From assembly GCA_019096065.1 (NCBI GenBank), contig JAGUCH010000004.1:1116001-1180000 (forward strand): a stretch of 64,000 nt of DNA, written 5' to 3'. Under the pieces are notes generated by a model, which worked only from the letters and a program-made list of their open reading frames with translations, was not told where the DNA came from and ran no database searches. The position numbers and the translations under genes were made by a program. The DNA is from Paracyclopina nana. Its lineage: Eukaryota > Arthropoda > Copepoda > Cyclopoida > Cyclopettidae. Shown here one piece after another: positions 34,101 through 43,731 of this stretch (position 1 is its first letter; each line of letters starts with the position of its first letter).

Positions 34101-35124
34101 GCGGGGTCATACAAAGGCCTCTAGTATAGTGGCCTCACAAAGTTCATTGATTTCACAGTCCACATCAATGGACACAGAGCCAAGTGCGATTCACCAAACC
34201 TATAAGCGCTCTGGTTCTATTCTCATGCAAAAGGCAGCGAGCTTGTTTAAGCCCTCAGATATTTTGCGAATACAGGAGGAAAATAAGCAACTCGTGCAAA
34301 AGCAATGGGAACAATATGATCGTAAAAAGTTAGAAGAAAAATACCTAGCTAACAATGCCGTTAATAACAATGCGCAAAAAGATACGAGTGCATCTTTGTC
34401 GGAGACTGACACTGATGATTTTATTGAACAAGCAATTGCACTAAGTGCAAATACAGGGCCCAATGAAGCATTTTATGAGGACATGCTGGCCTTAAGCCAA
34501 CGTGGCCCTCCGACTTTTGCTGAAATGGCCCAACAAGAACGGTTATACCCGAATTTACCAAGTGTCAAACCTGACCATATTAGTACTCCTGATCGCTCGA
34601 ACGTCAGTGAAGGGACACTTGCAGGGGTCAGCCCTGTAAAGTGGGCCTTTCGTGGCCAATACCGTGATCAACGTGTGCCAGATATACCTGAAAGTCCGGA
34701 GAAATATCACACTCCTGACCAAAGTATGTCCGCAACTCCTAATAAGGACAATGATAAAATAGAGGAGGTTGTTGAAAAAGCAGCATCTTTCATCGCACCT
34801 TCCAAATTTGACACTGACCTAGAATCTTTATCTGCTGGCCTGGAAAGTATGCAATTAGCACTGCCTACTGATCCATTCGGCGGAAATACACACGACGATG
34901 AAAATGAAAGTAGTGATAGTGATGACACAACCACAATTTATTATACTGCTCGTAAAAATCTGCGGCGTACACCGCTGACAAAAAGCACTAAACAGAATGT
35001 TCAAAAAGCAATCGATATTGTACGACGCCAGTTAGAACTCTCACCACGTAAACGGCCTCACTCTCCACCAATCGATAATCCTATGGAAGGGCCCAGTGCC
35101 CCAAACCGAGATTTATGGAGCTGA
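28186..35124 (+). pseudogene. pol: pol region: protease, reverse transcriptase, RNase H, integrase (LTR element)
   Basis: Parts in order: an N-terminal stretch with two strongly hydrophobic segments (about 28,410-28,550); an aspartic protease with FDSGAM (about 28,770); a ~560-residue interval without a recognised domain; an RT with a Ty3-like thumb and fingers, FDVTSGY and catalytic YVDD (about 31,355), then LGHLIS and PTTKKQLQKFIG; an RNase H region (about 31,860-32,230); and an integrase with an HH..CC zinc site (HLLHNHL, CMHC) and a D,D,E core (MIDLAKFD, LADNGAQL, AYAENAIRI). After the integrase comes an SH3-like C-terminal fold (FKPEIGSLVLVI) and an acidic, Ser/Thr-rich extension of ~370 residues. 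Family: divergent Ty3/Gypsy. Fossil; broken about twice. Confidence 0.8.
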
Positions 35125-36166
35125 AGGAGGGGAGCCTCAAGTTCGGTATACTATAATGAAAAGTCCGGTCAGAAAACCTGATTTGCAACCAAGAAATAGT
35201 GAGTTACCAAATGCGGGAGTACCACAAACTGTGCCAAGCACAAACGTACTTGAGCACTTTTCGGCAAAGGTTACACCTTTGGGTGACCTGGCTATGACTG
35301 AAAAGGAGCACATTGCTCATCAAGCTACTCCTGGGGTTGCACACCCCACTGTCAGGCAAACTGGCCCGGTAGTTCCACAACCGGGTACTCAGAAGCCACC
35401 TGAGGCTGTTGTACGGGCTCCGTATGAACCAGAAAAGTTGTCTCCATTACGTTTTCTCCCTCATAACCTAAGGAGGAGAAAAAACGTTAACTACCGCGCC
35501 TTGGCAGGGTTTCGGGAGTATAATAAAAGCAATGTACCTGTGAGTTCTCCTGCGGTTGCTCAGCCTGTTCCTCCGGAAGCATTGACTCATCCGGAAGTAG
35601 CATTGACAGTTGAACATGATACAAGTCCTCCTCAAGCTGTGGCATCCTCGGACCAACCGAGTGGCTCGTCTGCCACACCATTTGCTGGACTAAACGAACC
35701 AGAGGCCTCGGCCGCTGCTCAACCAGCAGTTGATCCCGGAATTAGTGAGCCCACTCCATTACGGATCCTTCCCAGACGACAACTGCGGGAGAGAAAGGGA
35801 ACTGTAAATTACAGGGAGTTAGCGGGAATAAGAAAGTATGGGAAAGAGAAAAGCAAAGTTGGTAAAGAACAAAAATACTTTCCTAATATTCCACGAATAG
35901 CTCCTTTAGATCGGGAGGACAAGGAATTCGCCCGTGTTAGGTTTACAAATACGAAAGAAAGGCCAGACCAAAAGGAGAGAGAGTTACTAGAAGAGGTAAT
36001 TCCTAATTGGAAACTGAATAAAAACATGGCTGCAGTCCCTGATTATATTCAGTTTCTTAAAGCGACTGGCATGGATCACCAAGATGATAGCAACATAAAT
36101 GAAATGAAGCGGCTGCGTCTCACCTATGATGACCTATACAAGCTAGCTTTTAAGAAGTTTAAATAG
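35096..36166 (+). pseudogene. Pol-tail region with a duplicated PLR-LP-RK-NYR motif (LTR element)
   Basis: A proline-rich ~356-residue frame overlapping the end of the pol region. A ~30-residue motif occurs twice: SPLRFLPHNLRRRK..VNYRALAGFREY (about 35,440-35,520) and TPLRILPRRQLRERK..VNYRELAGIRKY (about 35,750-35,840). Basic R-x-R-K..NYR tails occur at the ends of some Gypsy integrases; function unknown. Treated as part of the fossil. Confidence 0.55.
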
Positions 36167-37860
36167 AGATTCGTAAGAAAGGACGTGATGACGGTAATCG
36201 TAGTGCCCATATTTTATGGGGTCACTACCTTTACTTTGTCAGTCCAATATGGGCGCACCGTTTTACCAATCAAGCGCACCCAAAAGTAAGTTAATGCAAA
36301 ATGTCGATTGCGGACCTGAATTTGGCCACTTGCCAAAAAGATCATAGAAATGGATACGAACGGGCAATGTCTCTTCACATGCCCGCCAGTAAGGTACAAT
36401 ATGCATAAAGGTGATAAGTTGCTGAACAGTACATTGACAGCAAGAAAACAACTAACGAAACATACTCTCTGCAGTTCGTTAGCGGTTCTAGAAGTATGTA
36501 TAAAAATGATGGAAGCCACAAGGCACTGGATTTGGACTTCCTCCAGGGATTGTTCAATCCAACAACAAACCAAACCTCGCTTGCTTTGACAAAATAAATG
36601 AAGTTTGCGTAGGTTATTTTTACAATATTGATGGGACAAATAATTCCGTCCTGTTTCCTGACAAATACCGATGCAAATCGAGCTTTGCTCGGTACTTACG
36701 TGTCTCTGCCCCATACTACTATAGTAGGGGGTTAGACTTACACTAGTTTTTAATAAAGTTAAAATGCCTTCGCTGGGCCGATTGGCCTGGATAAAGTTTG
36801 ACTGTTAGTTAAAAGTAAAGTACTATAAGCACGCCATGCAAGAGGGAAGTTGCAGATGGGCGTAATACCAGAGGGGCAAATGCCCCATCTGAATAGGTAT
36901 GTTTTGAAAACTATGGTTAAAGCTCCACTGAGCTATGTCCAAGAACCATTATCCACTCCACGCCTCACGTGAGTCGATAGTTACTGGGACATTCGTACCT
37001 TAGTACAGCAAAAGTTGGCCCTAGGCACTGTGCAAGTGGGACACAATAAAACCTCACAATACGTGGGAAGACTTGTGTTGGCCGCATTACTTTATAAAAT
37101 CTTGGAAAGATTTTAGAAAATCTCAGAAGAATTTAGAAAAACTTGCCCACCCTCCGAAATGAGGAATGAGCTTTGATAAAAAGAATGACTATGAATTTAA
37201 ATTGTTCTGTCATGGAAACGATACCAATATCATAGTAGTACATGCCACGAAATAAAAACTCGGGTGTAGCGACTACTGTGCCTATAATATCAGAGTGTCT
37301 GGACCATGACCTGGTTCGAACTGCAGGCCTGGTCGTGGCGCCTCCGGACTTTGAGTAGAATGGAACATGGAAATCTGTACAAAAATGGGATTCATCTCCC
37401 TAAAAGGGATTTTGAAATACTAAGTACAGCTTTGTGCCTGGGCGAATAATCAGCCCAAACTATGGCCTTCTTGCCTCAACAATATGTGAGGACCCACTCT
37501 CTATTGGAATAGGCCGCTCCCTTGTGGCTAATAAAGACAACAAAAATCCTATATGCTGGTGAATTCTTCAGCTTTGGATACCACTGGGGTATTTTGGGGG
37601 TTGAACAAGTGTTTCCCCATAAAATACCATTTTAAGTTCGATTGCCACAACAGTCTATGTGTGACAACTGAACTTGTTTTGGAAATCGTAATTCTAAATA
37701 AAAATAAAATTTAGTATGTGCCGACCTTCCTTCCTTACAGTGGCACGATTTAGGTTTTTGATATCATGGAGGGTGCCCACGGGCGCCATAGTTCAAATAA
37801 AAAATTGAATAAAATTAGCCTAGCTGCTAATTCTTTTATAGTTAAAGATTCGAAAACATA

Positions 37861-37936
37861 CTTACCTGAATTTTGTGTGACTGCTCACTACAGTTCCCAC
37901 AAAATGCAGAAAATTGTGGAGGGGGGAGTATATATA
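37861..37936 (-). promoter_or_regulatory. Possible minus-strand promoter and leader exon in the LTR element
   Basis: On the minus strand TATATATA (37,929-37,936) is followed ~65 bp later by a full-consensus donor, TTCAG|GTAAGTATG (37,861-37,865). This suggests a short non-coding first exon. A downstream small open segment with its own ATG and donor (37,789-37,739) exists, but no convincing protein follows. Confidence 0.3.
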
Positions 37937-38126
37937 CGTAGCCGCAGGAAATGCAGCCTGCGCCCCAAAAATTTCACAAATTTTGAGCGCACTCGCGCTC
38001 TGAGAAAGTATTGTAAACAAAATTTCTAGATAAAACTGGAAATGGCAAAGTGCCACAAAAACTATAAATCTGAACACTAGCACATAAAGGTGCAAAATTT
38101 GCTTTATGGATCTTATTATTAGTGCT

Positions 38127-38218
38127 AACCGAAATTAGCTGAAAAGATCGGTGCTGATAACCTCAATCTTTTAAATTAATTTCGGTTATGAGCACCCGAA
38201 CTTGATGCACGCATCAAG
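38127..38218 (+). other. Nested RNA hairpins in the LTR element
   Basis: Inverted pairs: AACCGAAATTA (38,127) with TAATTTCGGTT; GGTGCTGATAACC (38,150-38,162) with GGTTATGAGCACC (38,184-38,196), one mismatch; then the perfect hairpin CTTGATGC-AC-GCATCAAG (38,201-38,218). The first copy of the TCAAGNCCGAGCTGGAATGC motif begins in the last stem. Confidence 0.6.
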
Positions 38219-39303
38219 ACCGAGCTGGAATGCAGAGCTATAATAGCTATGCAATTCAGTGATAACAGATAAAAACGTAATCGATGAGTCTGTTCAAAAT
38301 GGCTAGACAAAAAACATTTGAGCAAGATAGACTGAAATGTGAGTTGCATGGCGCAAAGACGCTGAGCCAGTTTCTGTTGAACAGATACCCGACTCCAAGG
38401 GGGGCAAAAAGTTGTTATGGAACAAAAATCCAGAGACGCTCCCACACTAGAAAAATCCAGTTTGAGCGGCTTCGCTTGGAGATGTAGAATGGTGGCGCCA
38501 CCACGCGCCTAACCACAAACTAAAAACGTTTTGCCCAAGGCTAAAACGAACAATGAAGATTGGAACCGCCGGTGCACCTACAATTCACCTGGGAAGGTTT
38601 TTGAACTTATCTAAACTCAAAAATGGCCATACTTGGCTCGAGTGGTGACCCAAATTCCGGGATTTATTATGCGGGTACAAGGAATAAAATAAAACGTTGC
38701 ATAAAAGTCAAGAGAATGAAAATGACTAATGTTATAATGATACCGCTAATGATCGCCAGATGGACTAACAGAAGAGAAGGTTCAAAGTGCGCAAAGATTA
38801 GGCATATTGTTAAATAAAAGAAGTGCTGAAATGTGGCTATCTTGCAGTTGCCACATGAATCCCCTCTTTTTTGGTGGAGAATTCAATTTACGCTAAACAC
38901 AGCACTAGCAAAACAAGCTAGGTCAGCACACATTGTAGACTGACATGTGAGAAAATGAAAAATACACGTCTTCTAGCCTGATATGGAAAAGAATATTGTG
39001 CCATTGCCTAGTGCTTGAGCTTGCTTTTGCTATGTGCAATGACATACGGCCGGTTTTCCAGTCCTGTAGGGACTACGTTTCCTTCGCCGCACTCAAGGCC
39101 GAGCCGGAATGCCCAAGGAAAAAAGGATGCCAAATTGGCATTGGTAGCCCATAAGCACCAACGCTTGGCCGGTAGTAATCGCAGACACTCAAATATGGTG
39201 CTGCATCAAGCCCGAGCTGGAATGCAGGGCTATAGTGAACGCTTTTCTTGAACATTGAAGCATCGTTTGCAGTGTCAAGGCCGTCAAGGTCGAGCTGGAA
39301 TGC
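38214..39303 (+). repeat. Four dispersed copies of TCAAGNCCGAGCTGGAATGC
   Basis: Copies at 38,214-38,233, 39,093-39,112, 39,206-39,225 and 39,284-39,303, differing by 0-2 bases from the consensus. Two are followed by AGRGCTATA. They lie in unique non-coding sequence, so conservation of only this short word suggests a binding site or RNA element. Confidence 0.6.
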
Positions 39304-39586
39304 TAGCTTATTTACAGGCCCGAATCTGTGGATTTGGGCCGCTAATGATTCGCTAATGATTAATTATGCAATTAAAATGCAATTCTTGACACCTGAGATA
39401 TGGTCTACGGTCCTTTTGGCCATGAAATGTAAAAAAATTGGACTCGAAATGTGCTTGGCTATGATAATGAACTGCTGAACTTGACTAGAAAGGTGCTGAG
39501 CTTCATAAGGCTGAGCTATCTGCTGAGGTAAACGCGAAATGAGTTGCGGTAAACACAGTAGACACAAAAGTACAATGAACGTGGAC

Positions 39587-40291
39587 TTTATTGTCCCGTA
39601 AGGGAGGCATCCAGGCGAGGGGGGCGGGCTGGCCTTGGGCCACGTTGGGGCCAGCCCTGGCCGGTGCGGTGGCCTACCGGGAACACGACGAGTTCTGTAA
39701 AAGACAAGATGAATATAGTGAAGCTGTGATGGCTTAAGTGAATAAGTTAGACTTACTAGACGACTCCTTCGAGGGGGTCCGCCTCCGCCACGCCCATGCA
39801 GCGGAGGACCCAGGCCGAAACCCGGGGGAGGTCCTCCGGCTCGGCCCAAACCCGGCTGACTAGCCGGTAGAGGCCCCGGGGTTTTGCCCGGTGGACCCAG
39901 GCGAGGGCAGGGAGGGCCACCAAATAATAGGCCACGGCCCCTGCCACGTTCAGGGCCACGCCCTAGAGGATCTCTTCGGCCTGTAATACGAGAAAAAGTC
40001 GAGCTTTGACCAAATAGATAACGAATAATGCACTTACGAAGCCCTGAACGGGGCAGGGAGGGCACTCCTCGTGGCCCATGGGGGCTGCGGGCGGGGCCGC
40101 AGGTGGCTGGGGCCACCCCGCCGCGGACTCGGCCGCGGGGGGCGCCCCTACGGGAGCCTCGGTGGCTGGCGCCACCGTTGTTGTAGAAGGATTCTGCATT
40201 CCCAATGAAAAAGATACAGTTTAACGAAAGGATTCACCGGATTTTAATCGAAATAAAAACTTACGAACAAGCCGTGTAGGAAGCCCGCCAT
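39587..40291 (-). pseudogene. Antisense accessory gene 2 of the LTR element, spliced, proline/alanine-rich
   Basis: On the strand opposite to gag-pol: a short first exon starting at an ATG at 40,291, a second exon encoding a Pro/Ala-rich segment (APPAAESAAGWPQPPAAPPA), a third encoding a hydrophobic segment (VAGAVAYYLVALPALAW) with a basic tail, and a short last exon. The introns show GT-AG ends with pyrimidine tracts. A minus-strand AATAAA at 39,587-39,592 follows. The layout mirrors antisense gene 1: Pro-rich N-terminal part, one membrane segment, cytoplasmic-type tail. The G+C content is far above that of the rest of the element. It appears to carry about one break, so it is treated as fossil. 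No homology recognised. Confidence 0.5.
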
Positions 40292-40466
40292 GTTTTGGAC
40301 TTTTTAGTAAACAAGGCGCGCTACCAGAAAAATCCGGTCTGAAATCGGCCAAATTTCGTGTAAAAAAGCCTCTTTTTATTACGCGCTTCTACGTAAAGTC
40401 TGGGAGCGCTGTCAGATGAAGGTAACAGCTTCGCTAATACCTACTACCTCACTTGAATTCGAATTC

Positions 40467-40472
40467 TTTATT
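40467..40472 (-). terminator. Poly(A) signal of antisense gene 1
   Basis: AATAAA on the minus strand about 300 bp past the stop of antisense gene 1 and about 180 bp before the start of antisense gene 2. An adjacent TATATATATA (about 40,474-40,484) could serve the second gene's promoter. Confidence 0.4.
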
Positions 40473-40774
40473 ACATATATATATAGAATACAAGTACTAT
40501 AGTATATACTCGAGTATATTGGAAGCTTTGAGATCACAATAAAAACAAGACGAGTGCAAATGCAAAAAGCCGGCTTTAAAAAAGTCTACGAGGCCTCGAA
40601 AAGTCTGCGAGTCCTTGAAAAAGTGGAAAAGTCCGCGAAGACTGCGGAAAAGTGCGAGTTATCAAGTGAGAAAGTTGCAACGCGATGAAAGTACAAAGTG
40701 CGAAAAGTTACAGAAAACGCGCTTAAATACATGCGAACAGAAAGCGTTCTTCGTCTTTAAGTCTGTGGCGATCC

Positions 40775-41826
40775 TTAGTTGGCATCGCTGTTCACGTCCT
40801 GGGAAGCCTTTGACCCGGCGGAATCCTGGTCCTCATCTGCGATTGAGAGAGGTTCAGCCTCAGTGATCTCGTCCTTGTCCAGAATGGACTCCGCTGCCGA
40901 ATCCAAGCGACGGTTATCTCGGGCTCGAGCCCGGCGAGATCGTCTCTTCAAAGTCCGCGGTCCGCACCCTTCAGTAACAGGTACCTGAAAAGGTGCATGA
41001 AAAAGAGTACATGAGCAACCTGTTTACAGTTCATAAATTGATAGGTCCTTACCCAGCCCTTGGGATTAGGGACGTCATAGATGTGGGCCAGCCCGGACAT
41101 GATGCTGGGATTCCGGCGTAGTGTTCCATAGGGGTCCATGGCAGCCATTGCCATTTGGAGCGAATGGACGTCAGGGTCACGCATAATCGGGGCTGGTGGC
41201 AAAGCTCGGACCTCTGGGGTACAGCAGTGAAATACCGCTGCATGCTCTGATGGGGCCTTTGTTGGAAGCATTTGCATGGCTCCACTTGCAGTCGATGACT
41301 CCGTACGAATAGCTCGAAACGTGGCCACGAACCTTCGGCACCATCGAGACGTCCACACGCAGAAGTACACCAACATGCCAAGCAAAATCTGTAAGAAAGA
41401 AGGTGGTAAATAAAAGTTTGGCCATAGTTGCAAAACTAGCTATAAGGTTGAACTTACCAAAGCCATCCCAATGGACGCTCCAAGACCGATCCATCCCATT
41501 ACACCGTATCGGTGGTAATTGAAAATTTCCTCGATCCAGTCCCTCTGAGGGGCAATGGGACGATAACCATTTGGTACCGCTGGCATTAAATCTCGGGGGT
41601 CAAACACCTCCACTTCAAAGGGGTCGACAGGAGCTGGGCCAAATCCAGGTCCACCCTCGGCTTCAGAAATGCCACTCTCAGGAATAGCAACAGTAGGACC
41701 TACTGGGCCCGTGGTTTGAGAATCCACTAGCGCAGGATCCACCGTTGATGGCTGGATTGGAACCTCAGTGGGAGCCTCTGTAGAGCTGCCCTCTGGAGTT
41801 AGAGAAACCCAGGCTAAAATGACCAT
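40775..41826 (-). CDS. Antisense accessory gene 1 of the LTR element: single-pass membrane protein, three exons
   Basis: On the strand opposite to gag-pol-env, three segments separated by two ~70-bp introns (near 41.39-41.46 and 40.98-41.05 kb) have consensus GTAAG donors and pyrimidine-AG acceptors, all in phase 0. The predicted protein is ~304 aa. It has a short hydrophobic start, a Thr/Pro/Glu-rich external part (~100 residues), one membrane segment formed across the first junction (GWIGLGASIGMAL then ILLGMLVYFCVW), a Cys/Arg-rich stop-transfer (TSRWCRRFV), and a tail with a strongly basic patch (TLKRRSRRARARDNRR) and an acidic end. I recognise no family. A TATA-like CCTTATAAG lies ~190 bp upstream and AATAAA ~300 bp downstream. 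It looks whole. It may be a captured host gene or an element-specific gene. Confidence 0.6.
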
Positions 41827-42195
41827 CGCGAGTTGATTGGGATTGGAATATCTCTAGAAAAGTGACCAGCTTGGACGAAGTCCGATGGGAGAATGATCAA
41901 CATTAAGTGAAAGCTGAGAGTTGCAACTGCCTGTTGCACCCTCGCTACGTTTCTCGACCTAGGAAGTCAAAAATGTCCGTGCAACTCGACGATGAGCGTG
42001 ATGCGCGCACGCGCCCATCTTATAAGGAAGTGGTATAAGTCCTGTTACCCTGTTCTTTTTTACCTAGACAAAAAATGACCTTGGGTTTTTTAAAAGGGAC
42101 AACCCACGCATTTAAATGCCCGAGAGTGTGGGGCATACCTGTAAAGATGCGTATAAAAAGGGCAGGTTACGGCCTTACAGCAACAGTCTGGAAAT
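41827..42195. promoter_or_regulatory. Divergent promoter region inside the LTR element
   Basis: Between antisense gene 1 and the sense gene at 42,196. A minus-facing TATAAG lies at about 42,019-42,027, and a plus-facing GTATAAAAAGG at 42,151-42,161 lies ~40 bp before the ATG at 42,196. A pyrimidine-poor acceptor-like CTTACAG also lies just before that ATG, so splicing from an upstream leader is an alternative. Confidence 0.45.
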
Positions 42196-43492
42196 GAGCG
42201 ATAGCTTGAATAGCCTCGATAATCTAAGGATGTCTCTGATCACCGAATCCATGGAAGGAGAATCTGCATTGGTCTCTATGATGGAGACTGATAAGACTGG
42301 AGAGTTCAACGAACAAGAGGTTAGTGAGCTCCTAAAGGATGATGAGCCAGTTATGGATCGCAACATGCCTGCTGCCAATATTGAGAACCAAGCCCAGAAT
42401 CAGACGACTAGGCACCAGGACCAAGAGGAACCCCTCGAGGTCCCATTGGAAAGGGTATCCTCCAGTTTGGGGTACCCATTGCCATTTGAGGATTTGATCA
42501 GGCCTCCCCACATGGAGGGTCTACAGGCCTATGCGAGGGAGGCGAGCCGGACCAGAGCTACTATACAGCAGCATTATGATGCAAGCCTGTTGAAGATAGC
42601 TACGAAAGAGGTCATGACTGTTGGAAAGGAGGTGCCTTTTGACCTAACGATTAGGATAAATGGAGAACCCTATGAACGGACCGAGCCTCGTAGGCCATTG
42701 AAGGTGAAAAACTTTGACTGCATTGAATTGATTATCGAGCCAGTGAGTAAAGGAGGGGAGATTCCCGATTTTCTTGTTATATTTCCGATGCTAGACAATC
42801 TACCAGTCTACAATTTGCCTGACAAGATGGAATATGACGAGAATGTCCATAAGTTGGCCAATGTCAGGAGTTGGTCTGCCGTCCAGAGCCCAACAGCTGT
42901 TGGGTATTATGTTCATGGAATCCGTGGACAGGGTGGAGCTCAACTCCCTGTAGTAGTCTCCAAACATTATACCAAGCGAGGCTGCATTCAGATCATGCCA
43001 ACATTGGACTCATCATTTTGGGATCCGCGGATGTTCCATGATTTGACGTCGCCTTACTTGCAACTGTATGTGGGACCGCCGTCCTGCCTTAACAATGGCG
43101 TGGCCCAAGCACCACGAAAATTGGACGTGAAGATCGATATGACCGCACTCCTGCCTACCATGGTAGCCCAGTTTGTCGATCAAGCCATTGGAACATATCC
43201 GCAATGCGTGAGGTACACAGTCGGGGCCAGGCCCCAAAAACTAGCCGCGTTTGTGGAGAAGTCTTGGCAACAAAAACCAAGGCGAGGACCTAGACTGTAC
43301 GCCGATGTAGCGCGTGGGCGCCCTTTTGGCGCAGGAACGAATGGACCAGACATGTTGCACGCTAAGCGCTCCAAAGTCGATAAGAATAAGGAGCGTGTGA
43401 ACTATCTCCTTCAGGCTAAAATGGAGGAAATGACCCCCAGCGACATCAAGGTATTCACTGAGGCGATTAATGGATTTGTCGGGCAGTTCTAA
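42196..43492 (+). CDS. Unknown ~432-aa protein between antisense genes and env (LTR element)
   Basis: The frame is open from 42,116, but the ATG at 42,196 (MSDSLNSLDNLRMSL) is preferred because a TATA box sits at 42,152, inside any longer version. The N-terminal ~100 residues are acidic and Ser/Glu/Asp-rich (ESALVSMMETDKTGEFNEQE). The middle ~230 residues look beta-rich (EVPFDLTIRINGEPY, FDCIELIIEPVSKG, IPDFLVIFPMLDNLPVYN, LTSPYLQLYVGPPS, KLDVKIDMTALLP). The C-terminus is basic (KKPRRGPR-like, AKRSKVDKNKERV). There is no signal peptide or membrane segment. A jelly-roll or viral-accessory role would be inference; no family is recognised. The frame looks whole and lies immediately upstream of the envelope-like region. 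Confidence 0.6.
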
Positions 43493-43731
43493 AAAATGAA
43501 ATTACCCTTCAGAATCGAATTGTACATATTGATAAAATACTTGGTTGTGGGCCAATACTCTTAACCTTTTACCATACATGTCGACATGCTATGATAATAA
43601 AAAACCAATGGAAAAAAAGCAACGAGTGTCTAGACATAGTAAGGTGGCGTGCCCATACTTGTCTGGGTTTATAAGGAAAGTTAGCGGTCTTGGGGCCCAA
43701 ATAGTTTCTGATCAGAATTTGTGCTGGTAAG

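Larger units (their letters stand above)
36167..39586. other. Long non-coding stretch of the LTR element with RNA-like structure
   Basis: About 3.4 kb between the pol tail and the antisense genes with no convincing sense frame. It contains nested hairpins (38,127-38,218), a four-copy 20-bp motif (38,214-39,303) and a minus-strand TATA plus strong splice donor at 37,861-37,936. Confidence 0.55.

Noticed and set aside
36214-36714. A 166-residue minus-strand frame near the pol tail
   Set aside because: Cys-rich odd composition and no matching acceptor or promoter; not supported despite a donor-like GTAAGT at its start.
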